64,000 bases of DNA from Lutimonas halocynthiae. Lineage in GTDB: Bacteria > Bacteroidota > Bacteroidia > Flavobacteriales > Flavobacteriaceae. Each line of letters starts with the position of its first letter. Within the stretch, counting starts at the first letter, position 1. Positions 43,969 through 52,594 of this stretch are shown here, in pieces. The notes beneath the pieces are model-generated. The model saw only the letters and a list, made by a program, of their open reading frames with translations. It was not told the origin of the DNA and did no database searches. Position numbers and translations under genes: made by a program. Location of the stretch: the NCBI RefSeq assembly GCF_030409835.1, contig NZ_JAUFQO010000001.1, positions 310,001 to 374,000 of the forward strand, in the 5' to 3' direction.

Positions 43969-44694
43969 TTAGCTCTCATATTCGATAGAAAAACACTGAT
44001 CGAATTCTTTCGATATTCCTTTTAATCTCAAAAAAACTTTTAAAACACTAATCGTATCCCGCTCACAATATTTAACGATTCGATCCAAATCATTCTCCTC
44101 ATAATAAGCATTTCGAACCTCACTGCCCGTAAGGTCAGTCTTTGGAGATGGAATTCCCAGAACCGATGTCATCAGATCAAGCGAAGTGTAGTGTTTATAA
44201 TCCCCAAACTTCCATAAGTCCATTGTATCTATATGTCTCATTTGCCAAGGTTTTTTGCCAAACAAGTTCAAAATTTCTGGTAAAGGGATCTGATTAATGA
44301 TCATTCTCCTTGCTAAATATGGAAAGTCAAACTCCTTACCATTATGGGCACATTGCAAATGAGACTGGTTGTTGAAGTTCTTGTTAAGGTATACATTAAA
44401 CTCTTGTAATATTTGATGCTCATCATGCCCGAAAAAGGATTTTAAGACTAACTCTGAGCCTTTATCGCTTTTTCTGACACATACTGTAGAAATGCAAATG
44501 ATCTTGCCAAACTCTGCCCAAATACCTGCATTTTCATAATACTCAGAAGCAGAGATCTCATCCTTTCTTTGAAATCGAGTCTTTTTCTCAAACAAAGCCT
44601 GATCAGAAGTAGCTAAATTTTCCAATTTCCTTTTTAATGGTACTGTCTCAATATCCAAAAACAATATTTTATTCAAAAAACCCTTGCGATCCAT
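43969..44694 (-). CDS. DEDD-type 3'-5' exonuclease (PolB-like)
   Basis: This roughly 242-residue protein has the RNase H-like fold of predicted 3'-5' exonucleases. ILFLDIETVP is the Exo I motif (DIE), CAHNGKEFDFPYLARRM is Exo II (NGKxFD), and the C-terminal YCERDTISVLKVFLR is Exo III. It lacks a polymerase domain. The ATG at 44694 lies within a terminator-like hairpin for the upstream TonB receptor gene, and a TTG at 44676 just after the T run is an alternative start. The longer frame to 44781 overlaps the receptor gene and is not supported. Confidence 0.85.
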   Translation of the reverse strand: MDRKGFLNKILFLDIETVPLKRKLENLATSDQALFEKKTRFQRKDEISASEYYENAGIWAEFGKIICISTVCVRKSDKGSELVLKSFFGHDEHQILQEFNVYLNKNFNNQSHLQCAHNGKEFDFPYLARRMIINQIPLPEILNLFGKKPWQMRHIDTMDLWKFGDYKHYTSLDLMTSVLGIPSPKTDLTGSEVRNAYYEENDLDRIVKYCERDTISVLKVFLRLKGISKEFDQCFSIEYES

Positions 44695-44714
44695 ATAGTA
44701 TTGGTTCGCAAGGG
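44675..44714 (-). terminator. Terminator-like hairpin overlapping the start of the exonuclease gene
   Basis: On the minus strand CCCTTGCGA (44706-44714), a 16-nt loop and TCGCAAGGG (44681-44689) are followed by a T run (TTTTTTG, to 44675 roughly). It lies 45 nt after the TonB receptor stop. The ATG of the exonuclease gene (44692-44694) sits in the loop. Confidence 0.6.
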
Positions 44715-44758
44715 TAGAAAAAGTAAACTGTCTTGAACAGTATTGGTATTGATTTGAA

Positions 44759-47572
44759 TTAGAACCTGTACGTATATCCAAGAGATATTCCTCTTCCTGG
44801 GCTTAGACTTGAAAATATTTGATCCTGTGCCTGAAAAGATTGGTATCTGGCCTCTACAGTACTATCTAAAATGTTCTTCACCGAAAAACTGATATTAGAC
44901 CTTAGGTCTTCTCCGAATGATTTGTTCAATATAAAATCCAAACTTTGAAAAGGCATGGTATAAGCATCAGGTACATCACCGGTTCCTACTACCTGAAGCG
45001 TTTTTCCCTGCACGTTATAATACAGGCTAGTCTGCCAACCAGCATCGTTTGCATAATTCAGTCCAAAGTTAATAAGATAAGGAGACTGACCCTGCATATC
45101 TCGTGTGTCACCTATAGTCTCTCCATCTCTTAAACTCAAAGTTCTTCTTTCCAATTCAGCATCTGTCATTTCTAATTCTGATTTAATCAAAGAGAAATTA
45201 AGATTGACGCTAAAGTCTTCAAGCTTATCTATAATAAAACCAAAATTCTTTCTTATTTCAAATTCAGCTCCATAGACCGTTGCTTTACCCGTATTCAGAG
45301 GAATAAACTGATCTGAGGCAGATAAGAAATAAGACATTTCTATAGGATCTTTAAAGTTCTTATAAAAAGCACTTATGGCAAACATCTGAGCCTTATCTCC
45401 AAAGTGCTCCCATCTTAAATCCAGGTTGTTTACATAGGTGGGTTGCAGTTCAATATTACCATTGAAGGTCGTACTTGAAATAGGGTCAAATATTTGTGTG
45501 ATTGACGCTTCTTTAAAAGAGGGTCTTGCTGTGGTTCTTCCATATGCAAGCCTTAAATTGGATGCATCAGTAAGGGCATAAATAAAATTGGCAGATGGGA
45601 ATAAATCTGCTTTGTCTAAAATCTTCTCATTATCTAATATGATATCTCCCTGGTTATTTGTTCCAGTATAATACAAATCAAATTTTTCAAATCGCAATCC
45701 TATGATAGACTTTAATTTGTCTGTAATTTGAAATTCTTCAGACGCATATACTGCGGCAATATTTTGAGTTGCATCAAATGTATTGGCAGGCTCAAAATTT
45801 CCTTCGGCATAAGTTCCTTTTTGTGTATTGACCGTCCAAATGTTTTGAGGGTCTAATAACCGGTCTGCGTCTCCTTCAAATTCCTGACCCGTTCCGCCCT
45901 GTATTCTCAGCTGGTATGAATCAATTGAAAAATCTCTTTGCTTGTACGTATAATTTCCTCCAAACAATAATTTTGCCTTTTTATTAAACAAATCATGTCT
46001 TTTGGTAAAATCCAATTTACTTACTAAATTGATCTCTTCAAGATCCCTCCAGATTCGTTGAGGGCTACCTGCAGAACTAGGACTAATAAAATATACATCC
46101 TCATCAGAATCATACTCAAAAGGGGTTACTCTAACGTCTTTATCATTGATCTTTGAAATCGTTGGAGCAACTTTCCATTCAATATTCCATGATCCATCGT
46201 CATTTGAATGCTTACCGTTTAACAGGATGTTCGTAATTTGACTTTGCTTGTATTCTAAATTATCCTTGAAAATTGTAACCGCATCTGAGAACAGCAATTC
46301 CTGTCTTAAGTAACCAGCACTTGAGATACCATTTTGAATATGAAGTGCCGATAACCTATACTTACTTTTATCTGTTTTGAAAGTCAAACCTGCCATCACG
46401 TTCCAAAGCACGTTATTTTTTGCTAAGTTTCCTTTTTGAAGTTTATCAGGGTCCAATTCATTAACGCTTTTGTCTTCTGATTTTCTCCAGTTTCCGTTTT
46501 GAATATCTTCATAGAGTATAAATTCATTTCTATAAGAAGCAACTGCCTGATACCCTAACTTATTTCCTTGTCCTACATCATAAAGGTTACCTGCTGAAAA
46601 TCCAAAGTTTGTATTTAAGAAACTACTTTCATTTTGAGCTGCCATCTCTGGCTCAAATTGTGATGTCCAATAAGACGTTGCTGGATTGTTGTCTGATGGA
46701 GGTGGAATTGTGATATCACGAGGAATTGGCCTTGCTCTTTTTCCACTATCAAAACCTAAAGGATCTGACTTACTTCCGTTATAGCTTAAATAGTCAGAAC
46801 TAAAGTGCATGTTTGGATTATACTCTGCGCCAATTGAAATGCTATATTCCTCTTTGTTCGGGAAATCTTTAGTAATAATATTTACAACGCCTCCTGTAAA
46901 ATCAGCAGGATAATCAGCTGTAAATGATTTAACAACTTGAATATTATCCAAAATATTGGTAGGAAAAATATCCAATTGAATTGTATTTCTATCTGGATCT
47001 AAACCTGGGATATCCACACCGTTTAAAATTGATTTGGTATAACGATCTCCAAGACCTCTTACATATACATACTTTCCTCCTTGAACCGAAACACCTGGAA
47101 CGCTTTTTACGGCAGTTGCAGCCTTGCTGGCACCAATTTTACTAAAGGTCTGGGCAGAAATTCCATCGAGAAGATTGACCGATTTTTTTTGTACGTTCAA
47201 AATGGAAGCCTCTGTATTTTCAGCCGTGGTTGCCTTTACGATCACTTCTTCCAATTGATTTGAAAGCGGTCCGATACTCGCATTTACAATAATGGCTTGA
47301 TCAGCTACAATACTGACTTCTGAAATTTCTACAGTTTCATATCCAATAAAAGAAAACAGAACCGTATAAACTCCCTCTTCCAGTTTTAAACTGTAGTTTC
47401 CTTCAAAATCTGTTGTTGTTCCTGTTCCAGTCTCTTTAATAATGACATTGGCAAAAGGAAGTATATCGTTATATTCCTTATCCATTACTTTTCCTGCTAA
47501 TTCACCCGTTTGAGCAAAGCTTAAATTATTGAATAAAGCAAAAATAATCAGGTATAAAAATTGTTTCTTCAT
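44759..47572 (-). CDS. TonB-dependent receptor
   Basis: This roughly 937-residue outer-membrane receptor has a signal peptide (MKKQFLYLIIFALFNNLSFAQ) and an N-terminal carboxypeptidase regulatory-like domain (ELAGKVMDKEYNDILPFANVIIKETGTGTTTDFEGNY in its parts). A plug domain follows (AVKSVPGVSVQGGKYVYVRGLGDRYTKSILNGVDIPG), and then a C-terminal barrel ending in SLGYTYRF. It imports an unknown substrate using TonB energy. The upstream neighbour is a beta-helix lipoprotein in the same direction, a candidate surface partner, and not a SusD. The frame opens at 47629, but the ATG at 47572 starts the signal peptide. Confidence 0.94.
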   Translation of the reverse strand: MKKQFLYLIIFALFNNLSFAQTGELAGKVMDKEYNDILPFANVIIKETGTGTTTDFEGNYSLKLEEGVYTVLFSFIGYETVEISEVSIVADQAIIVNASIGPLSNQLEEVIVKATTAENTEASILNVQKKSVNLLDGISAQTFSKIGASKAATAVKSVPGVSVQGGKYVYVRGLGDRYTKSILNGVDIPGLDPDRNTIQLDIFPTNILDNIQVVKSFTADYPADFTGGVVNIITKDFPNKEEYSISIGAEYNPNMHFSSDYLSYNGSKSDPLGFDSGKRARPIPRDITIPPPSDNNPATSYWTSQFEPEMAAQNESSFLNTNFGFSAGNLYDVGQGNKLGYQAVASYRNEFILYEDIQNGNWRKSEDKSVNELDPDKLQKGNLAKNNVLWNVMAGLTFKTDKSKYRLSALHIQNGISSAGYLRQELLFSDAVTIFKDNLEYKQSQITNILLNGKHSNDDGSWNIEWKVAPTISKINDKDVRVTPFEYDSDEDVYFISPSSAGSPQRIWRDLEEINLVSKLDFTKRHDLFNKKAKLLFGGNYTYKQRDFSIDSYQLRIQGGTGQEFEGDADRLLDPQNIWTVNTQKGTYAEGNFEPANTFDATQNIAAVYASEEFQITDKLKSIIGLRFEKFDLYYTGTNNQGDIILDNEKILDKADLFPSANFIYALTDASNLRLAYGRTTARPSFKEASITQIFDPISSTTFNGNIELQPTYVNNLDLRWEHFGDKAQMFAISAFYKNFKDPIEMSYFLSASDQFIPLNTGKATVYGAEFEIRKNFGFIIDKLEDFSVNLNFSLIKSELEMTDAELERRTLSLRDGETIGDTRDMQGQSPYLINFGLNYANDAGWQTSLYYNVQGKTLQVVGTGDVPDAYTMPFQSLDFILNKSFGEDLRSNISFSVKNILDSTVEARYQSFQAQDQIFSSLSPGRGISLGYTYRF

Positions 47573-47600
47573 TACTATCTTTCTAATCTGTTTTGTATAA

Positions 47601-47632
47601 CAATTGCCCATCCTCTGAAAGATGAGCAATTG
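47601..47632 (-). other. Intercistronic hairpin between the beta-helix lipoprotein and TonB receptor genes
   Basis: On the minus strand CAATTGCTCATC (47621-47632), an 8-nt loop and GATGGGCAATTG (47601-47612) form a 12-bp stem with one G-U pair. There is no T run, so it is more likely an mRNA processing or stabilising element than a terminator. Confidence 0.55.
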
Positions 47633-47662
47633 GAGTGTTTTGTTCGTTGGTTTCGTAATTTG

Positions 47663-49057
47663 TTAAAATGCCCCTTTCGCTTTGGCATAAGTCCAGTTAA
47701 AGACTGACACATCGGCTCCTACAGTTTGGCTGCCTTCCACAACTTCAGTTGTCCAGGTTGCTGCTCTTTCAGTAAAGTCAGGGTTTAGTATAATTTTTGA
47801 TTCCGTTTCGTTTCCATCAGCGTCTTTAGCAACTTTTTCAACAAATATGCTATTGTCAAATCCTGCTACTTCCCAACCTGAGAAAGTCAACTTTCCGTCT
47901 AAAAAGTTTTGAGATACACCATTGTTATCCAATTCAACATCAGATGTTTCTTTAAATCCATAAGCATAGATGTTATTTGTTGCACCCATAGCCCTACTTC
48001 TGTAATCTGCATATTCACCTCCTGGCGTTGAAGCATTTCCTTTTATTGTGGTATTGCTAATTGTAAATTGAGCCTCATATGCGCCTTCAGGTCCATCAAC
48101 CTCGAAGGCATGATCTGAAGTTTCACCCAAAACAACCAAAGAATTATTAATGGTACCTCCATAAGCTTGATCAATGTCTAAGGCGTCATCTCCTTGAGCC
48201 CAAACCAATAGATTTGACGCATCAACCGTTCCGCCGAAAAATTCAAAACCATCATCAAAATTCGCAACAACTTCTATGTTTTCAATAACGGTTCCTCTTC
48301 CTACTGCGCCTAAGGTTAAACCATTGATCTCATTTCCTTCTCCAATCAAAGCCCCTCCATGACGGATCGACACATATGAAAAGATTCCAGAATTATCATC
48401 ATCGTCATCACCCCCGTATAAACCAAAAGTATCACCTGCTGGAATTCCTTCTATTTGTACCTCAGTTACATCTCCTTTAAAAGAACCTTTAGCATATCCT
48501 AAGATTAATACACCACCCCAAAGGCCATTGTTACTTTCATTCAAATTAGTTCCTGCTTGTTGGCCAACAGCAATATTATCATCAATAGAAGTGAAAATAA
48601 TTGGCTTTTCAGAAGTCCCTTCGGCCATTATTTTAGCTCCACGAGCAACAATTAAGGCAGAAGCTAGTGAGCCTGTGCCTTTTTGGCCCTTAATAATAGT
48701 TCCTGGTTCAATCGTAAGTGTTACACCATCATCCACTACTACTTTTCCTGCTAAAACATATACGTTATTTGCTGTCCAGGTTTGGTCAGCTAAAATTTCT
48801 CCGGATATTGTAATGATGCCTGTACAAGGTTCACAATTAGAACCTCCGCAATCTACACCTGTTTCATCACCGTTTTTGATACCGTCATCACAAGTTGCAC
48901 AAGGAACACAAGATCCTCCGCAATCAACACCTGTTTCATCACCATCCTTGATACCATTAAAGCAAGAAACACCACCAGCGTTCGTCTCATCATCACAACT
49001 TAAAATTGATAAAGTCAGACTGGCTAATATCAAACTAGATAGAATAAATTTTTTCAT
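47663..49057 (-). CDS. Beta-helix-type surface lipoprotein with Cys-rich repeats
   Basis: This 464-residue protein has a lipoprotein signal (LSILSC, Cys21). Two tandem Cys-rich repeats follow at residues 32-53 and 56-78, each with the core NGxETGVDCGG-like pattern (NGIKDGDETGVDCGG and DGIKNGDETGVDCGG) and CxxC ending. The rest is a repetitive beta-rich domain of right-handed beta-helix type (VVVDDGVTLTIEPGTIIKG, LIVARGAKIMAEGTSEKPIIFTS, GGVLILGYAKGS, YVSIRHGGALIG). Function is not known. It is cotranscribed with, or at least directly upstream of, the TonB receptor, so I infer it works with the receptor at the cell surface, possibly as a binding protein. Confidence 0.8.
   Translation of the reverse strand: MKKFILSSLILASLTLSILSCDDETNAGGVSCFNGIKDGDETGVDCGGSCVPCATCDDGIKNGDETGVDCGGSNCEPCTGIITISGEILADQTWTANNVYVLAGKVVVDDGVTLTIEPGTIIKGQKGTGSLASALIVARGAKIMAEGTSEKPIIFTSIDDNIAVGQQAGTNLNESNNGLWGGVLILGYAKGSFKGDVTEVQIEGIPAGDTFGLYGGDDDDDNSGIFSYVSIRHGGALIGEGNEINGLTLGAVGRGTVIENIEVVANFDDGFEFFGGTVDASNLLVWAQGDDALDIDQAYGGTINNSLVVLGETSDHAFEVDGPEGAYEAQFTISNTTIKGNASTPGGEYADYRSRAMGATNNIYAYGFKETSDVELDNNGVSQNFLDGKLTFSGWEVAGFDNSIFVEKVAKDADGNETESKIILNPDFTERAATWTTEVVEGSQTVGADVSVFNWTYAKAKGAF
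48824..48964 (-). repeat. Tandem Cys-rich repeat coding sequence
   Basis: Two adjacent copies of about 70 nt code for the Cys-rich modules of the beta-helix lipoprotein. They are similar at DNA level too (both contain ACACCTGTTTCATCACC on the plus strand), pointing to a recent duplication or maintained similarity. Confidence 0.75.
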
Positions 49058-49220
49058 TTTAATTTTTTTAGTTTTAATTGATTTTATTTTTACAGGACAA
49101 AAGTCAGCTTCATATGTTATAGGAATGTTAAGTTCGATTTAATAGTCAGTCAAATAAAAGTGTTGAATGTGTTACTATATTAAGTTATTGTTAACAAGGG
49201 TAATCGCAGTGAAAAATGTC

Positions 49221-49228
49221 TATTTTTG
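49221..49228 (+). promoter_or_regulatory. -7 element upstream of the response regulator gene
   Basis: TATTTTTG matches TAnnTTTG, 27 nt before the ATG at 49255. A TTG occurs at 49188-49190, but the spacing of 30 nt is too long. Confidence 0.5.
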
Positions 49229-49254
49229 CATCATAAAACTTAAATAATAATCCC

Positions 49255-49941
49255 ATGGATAATGGATCAATAAAGATTCTTTTGGTTGATGATGAACCTG
49301 ATATTCTTGAAATAGTCGGCTTCCATTTAAAAAAAGAAGGCTATCAAGTGTTTAAAGCTTCCGAAGGAACCGAGGCTGTAGCAAATGCTAAAGTGATTCA
49401 ACCGCATCTTATTTTACTTGACATCATGATGCCTGAAATGGATGGCATAGAAGCTTGTGAAAAAATTCGACAAATTGAAGGTCTTGAAAATGTCTTGATT
49501 GCCTTTTTTACTGCCAGAGGAGAAGATTATTCTCAAGTAGCGGGGTTTGAAGCCGGAGCTGATGACTATATCACCAAGCCGGTAAAACCAAAAGTTTTGG
49601 TTAGTAAAGTAAAAGGATTGCTAAGAAGATTTTATACCAAGGAAGAAATTGAAGAAAACACGCTTTCATTTGATGGTATCATTATAAACAAAGATCAATA
49701 CTATGTGGAGGTTGATGGCAAAGAAATAACGCTTCCTAGAAAAGAATTTGAATTGTTATCTCTTTTGGCTAGCGTACCCAATAAAGTTTTTAATCGCGAA
49801 GTTATTTTAAGAACTGTTTGGGGACAAGACGTGGTCGTTGGAGGTAGAACTATCGATGTGCATATTAGAAAGTTAAGAGAAAAAATCGGAGATGATTTTA
49901 TCAAAACTATCAAAGGAGTAGGCTATAAATTTGTAGTTTAA
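49255..49941 (+). CDS. OmpR/PhoB-type response regulator
   Basis: This 228-residue regulator has a receiver domain with acidic pocket VDDEPD (D12, D13), phosphoacceptor D56 in LILLDIMMPEMDG, Thr in FFTARGE and Lys108 in DDYITKPVKP. It also has a C-terminal winged-helix DNA-binding domain (LPRKEFELLSLLASVPNKVFNREVILRTVWG, GGRTIDVHIRKLREKIGDDFIKTIKGVGYKF in two stretches). It is followed 24 nt later by its probable kinase. It resembles PhoB and relatives, but nothing in the sequence proves phosphate as signal. The divergent TonB locus is a plausible target. Confidence 0.93.
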   Translation: MDNGSIKILLVDDEPDILEIVGFHLKKEGYQVFKASEGTEAVANAKVIQPHLILLDIMMPEMDGIEACEKIRQIEGLENVLIAFFTARGEDYSQVAGFEAGADDYITKPVKPKVLVSKVKGLLRRFYTKEEIEENTLSFDGIIINKDQYYVEVDGKEITLPRKEFELLSLLASVPNKVFNREVILRTVWGQDVVVGGRTIDVHIRKLREKIGDDFIKTIKGVGYKFVV

Positions 49942-49965
49942 TAAGATCTTCGAGTATATTTGAGA

Positions 49966-50997
49966 ATGAATTTGACCAATCTTCAAAAACAAGCTCTACG
50001 AACAGCTCTTGCAAGCCTTATTAGTCTTCTGGTTTTTGTTGCGATTTTATACTTTTTATTAGAAGTCAATCTGCTGAATCTTATTGTCTTAGGTTTTGTC
50101 TTTTTCGCCACATCCTACCTTATCTATTTCTTTGGAATGAAGAAATTCATTGAGATTCAATTGGGCCGTGTTTATGAATCAAATCTATTTGATAATGCAC
50201 CCTCATTGAAAGCTGATCTTGATGATGTTGATTTCGAAAACTTCATTGAAAGAATCAGAAATTTTGCTGAAACCAAACACAAAGAGATTGAACAACTGCA
50301 TAATAGGGATGATTTCAGACGTGATTTTATCGGTGATGTTTCTCATGAATTAAAAACACCTCTTTTTACAGCCCAAGGCTACCTAATAACTGTTTTAGAT
50401 GAAGATCTTGAAGATCCGGCATTGGAGAAAAAGTATTTGGGAAGGGCCAACAAAAGCATTGAGCGTCTCACCTATATTGTAAAAGACCTTGATATGATCG
50501 CCAAGCTGGAATCAGGAATGAAACTTGAGCAATCTAAATTTAATATCATCGCGACGATCAATGATGTTTTTGAATTATTGGAGATAAGAGCCAGTAAGAA
50601 AAATATTACCTTGGCTTTTAATGAAGTGTATGACTATCCAATTCTTGTCAAAGCGGATAAGGAAAAAATTGAGCAGGTTATCATCAATTTACTTACAAAT
50701 TCAATAAAGTACGGCAACGTAAATGGAAGTACATTGATTAATGTTAGCACTCATTCAGCACATCAGGTAGTAGTTAATGTGATTGATAATGGTGTGGGAA
50801 TAGATTCTAAAAACATCCCCAGATTATTTGAAAGATTTTATCGTGTAGATAAAAGCCGATCAAGAGATCAGGGAGGTTCAGGTTTAGGTCTTGCCATCGT
50901 AAAGCACATCATTGAAGCCCATGAACAAGAAGTTTTGGTGAAGAGCACAGTTGGTGAAGGATCTACTTTTTCCTTTACCCTGAACAAAGCTAATTAA
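49966..50997 (+). CDS. PhoR-like sensor histidine kinase
   Basis: This 343-residue kinase has two N-terminal membrane segments (residues 11-33 and 35-56) with almost no periplasmic loop, so it may sense a membrane or cytoplasmic signal or depend on a partner. The dimerisation/phosphoacceptor helix carries His127 in FIGDVSHELKTPLFTAQGY. The ATPase domain has the N box INLLTNSIKYG, G1 VIDNGVGID, F box LFERFYRVDKSRS and G2 GGSGLGLAIVKHI. A TTG two codons upstream opens the frame, but the ATG at 49966 is the likely start. It pairs with the response regulator encoded immediately upstream. Confidence 0.93.
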   Translation: MNLTNLQKQALRTALASLISLLVFVAILYFLLEVNLLNLIVLGFVFFATSYLIYFFGMKKFIEIQLGRVYESNLFDNAPSLKADLDDVDFENFIERIRNFAETKHKEIEQLHNRDDFRRDFIGDVSHELKTPLFTAQGYLITVLDEDLEDPALEKKYLGRANKSIERLTYIVKDLDMIAKLESGMKLEQSKFNIIATINDVFELLEIRASKKNITLAFNEVYDYPILVKADKEKIEQVIINLLTNSIKYGNVNGSTLINVSTHSAHQVVVNVIDNGVGIDSKNIPRLFERFYRVDKSRSRDQGGSGLGLAIVKHIIEAHEQEVLVKSTVGEGSTFSFTLNKAN

Positions 50998-51071
50998 GAA
51001 GATAAAAATTCCGATACTGCACTTTAAGCTGGTTTTTGACCTAATTCCAATGTTAAGAAATTGTAAACTTA

Positions 51072-51102
51072 TTGTGCAGTAAATGTTAATTTTATACTTT
51101 TA
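51072..51102 (+). promoter_or_regulatory. Possible promoter of the MORN-like gene
   Basis: TTG (51072-51074), a 20-nt spacer and TACTTTTA (51095-51102), one mismatch from TAnnTTTG, lie 20 nt before the ATG. Confidence 0.4.
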
Positions 51103-51122
51103 AGGTATCAAAACAGATAAAA

Positions 51123-51473
51123 ATGAAAAAGTTGTTCGCCTGCATGTTATTTTTCCTACTCGTGCTAAATGTATCATTTGCCCAAGGAGTAGAACCAAAG
51201 TTTGAAAAAGAAAATGATTTAGTTAAAGCCACTTATTATCATGATAATGGTATGGTAAAAGAAGTCGGGTTTTTCAAAGAAGACAAACTCCATGATAAAT
51301 GGATATCTTATAATGAAGAAGGAAAGATAAAAGTTGTTGCCATGTATAACAATGGCCTTAAAGATGGAAAATGGTATTTGGTTGGTGAAGAAACTGTGAA
51401 AGAAGTTACTTATAAATCAAATAAAGTGGTTAAAGTTGAAGAAGTCAATGCGGCTGAACTATCTTTTATATAA
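51123..51473 (+). CDS. Secreted MORN-repeat-like (YwqK-type) protein
   Basis: This small 116-residue exported protein has a signal peptide (MKKLFACMLFFLLVLNVSFAQ) and repeats of the MORN/YwqK kind (ATYYHDNGMVKEVGFFKEDKLHDKWISYNEEGKIKVVAMYNNGLKDGKW read in overlapping units of YxxG..k..G.w). Such proteins are often called antitoxin YwqK, but no toxin partner is nearby and the signal peptide speaks against a cytoplasmic antitoxin. Function unknown. It stands alone between the kinase gene and a convergent glycosyltransferase gene. Confidence 0.8.
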   Translation: MKKLFACMLFFLLVLNVSFAQGVEPKFEKENDLVKATYYHDNGMVKEVGFFKEDKLHDKWISYNEEGKIKVVAMYNNGLKDGKWYLVGEETVKEVTYKSNKVVKVEEVNAAELSFI

Positions 51474-51483
51474 AAATATTTAC

Positions 51484-52551
51484 CTATTTAAAAACATCAA
51501 ATAGCGATTTGTCGAAATCCTTATTTGGTGTTTTTTTATGCCCGAACCCTTTGTATTCACTTCCATCATGTAGTTTGTCTACATCAAATAAATGCTGTTC
51601 AGCATAGTCAGAAATACCTCGGCTTTGAAAATGTCTTGCCAAATACTCTTGCTCAAATTGTCCTGGAGTTGGGATAAAAAATGTTTTTGCTCCCAGCGCA
51701 TCGAGATCCATAATATTGCTATAACCTGATCTTGACACAATCAATCTACTGCTTTCTATACTATCTCTAAGTTCATTTTGAAGCATGAAATTTACGAGGG
51801 TCATATTTCCGATGCATCGGCTATTTTGCTTGTCCTCAATGATACCCCTAATGATCAGGCTCTTGCCCGAAAACAACTTTAACTTGTCTAACAATTTTTT
51901 TTCAAGGAGACTTCTTTGTGGTTCAGGTCCGCTCAACACAGCTAGTAAGTCCCACTTTTTTTTCATTTGCTTTTTTTCAAATCGACTCAAGGGACCTATA
52001 TACTTGACAAAACCTGTTTTATCTGCAGATTTTGACATGTCACCTGCCAGTTCATTTGTGCTATAATCCGGCACCCAGCATTGGTCAAATTTTGAAATAA
52101 GCTGTTGATGTAAAGTTGTGCTTATAATACTAGTTGAGCCACTTAAAACCTTTAATTGATGCGTTATATAAACACTTGGAACTTTTTCTGATCTTAGGCC
52201 AAATCGATTATCTGATATTATGCCGGCCAAATTTTCTTTTTGATGAATTTCCGCAACTCTTGCCTTCTCCTGCGCTATTGTTTTTATTAATTTAGGCGCC
52301 TGTGAAAGCAACTTATACTTCAAAAAGCTCCCGTTCTTAGCGTATTCAACACTAGTTGATGGAAGTTCGTAAAAAGCTAAGGACGGATATTCTTTTCTTA
52401 AAAGACTTAATGACATACCATCGCCTGCTAAAATAGGTTCAAAACCATTTTTCTGCAAGGCATCGATAATTGGAATGCACCGTGCAGCATGACCCAGCCC
52501 CCAATTCAAAGGAGCCACTAAAATTTTTTTATGTGGATTAAAATCTATCAA
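51484..52551 (-). CDS. Glycosyltransferase of the GT-B / UDP-glycosyl transferase type
   Basis: This 355-residue cytoplasmic protein has two Rossmann-like halves, as in MurG/UGT-type GT-B glycosyltransferases. The N-terminal ILVAPLNWGLGHAARCIPIIDAL contains a donor/acceptor Gly-rich loop, and the C-terminal ESSRLIVSRSGYSNIMDLDALGAKTFFIPTPGQFEQEYLA, in separate segments, is typical of the nucleotide-sugar site. The start is forced: TAA lies directly upstream of TTG at 52551, so TTG is used. It follows purD by 43 nt. Donor and acceptor are unknown. Confidence 0.83.
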   Translation of the reverse strand: MIDFNPHKKILVAPLNWGLGHAARCIPIIDALQKNGFEPILAGDGMSLSLLRKEYPSLAFYELPSTSVEYAKNGSFLKYKLLSQAPKLIKTIAQEKARVAEIHQKENLAGIISDNRFGLRSEKVPSVYITHQLKVLSGSTSIISTTLHQQLISKFDQCWVPDYSTNELAGDMSKSADKTGFVKYIGPLSRFEKKQMKKKWDLLAVLSGPEPQRSLLEKKLLDKLKLFSGKSLIIRGIIEDKQNSRCIGNMTLVNFMLQNELRDSIESSRLIVSRSGYSNIMDLDALGAKTFFIPTPGQFEQEYLARHFQSRGISDYAEQHLFDVDKLHDGSEYKGFGHKKTPNKDFDKSLFDVFK

Positions 52552-52594
52552 TTAGATATATGTGGCAAAAGAGCCAAATCGCAAAAAAATAGCA

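Noticed and set aside
44695-44781. N-terminal extension of the exonuclease frame
   Set aside because: It overlaps the coding end of the TonB receptor and contains no recognisable domain.
49955-49962. TATATTTG directly before the histidine kinase ATG, as a promoter
   Set aside because: It lies three nt before the start codon and would yield a message lacking the start; the kinase is 24 nt behind the response regulator and is more simply cotranscribed.
51123-51473. Antitoxin of a toxin-antitoxin pair (YwqK label)
   Set aside because: The protein has a signal peptide, and no toxin gene is adjacent; MORN-like repeats alone do not show such a role.
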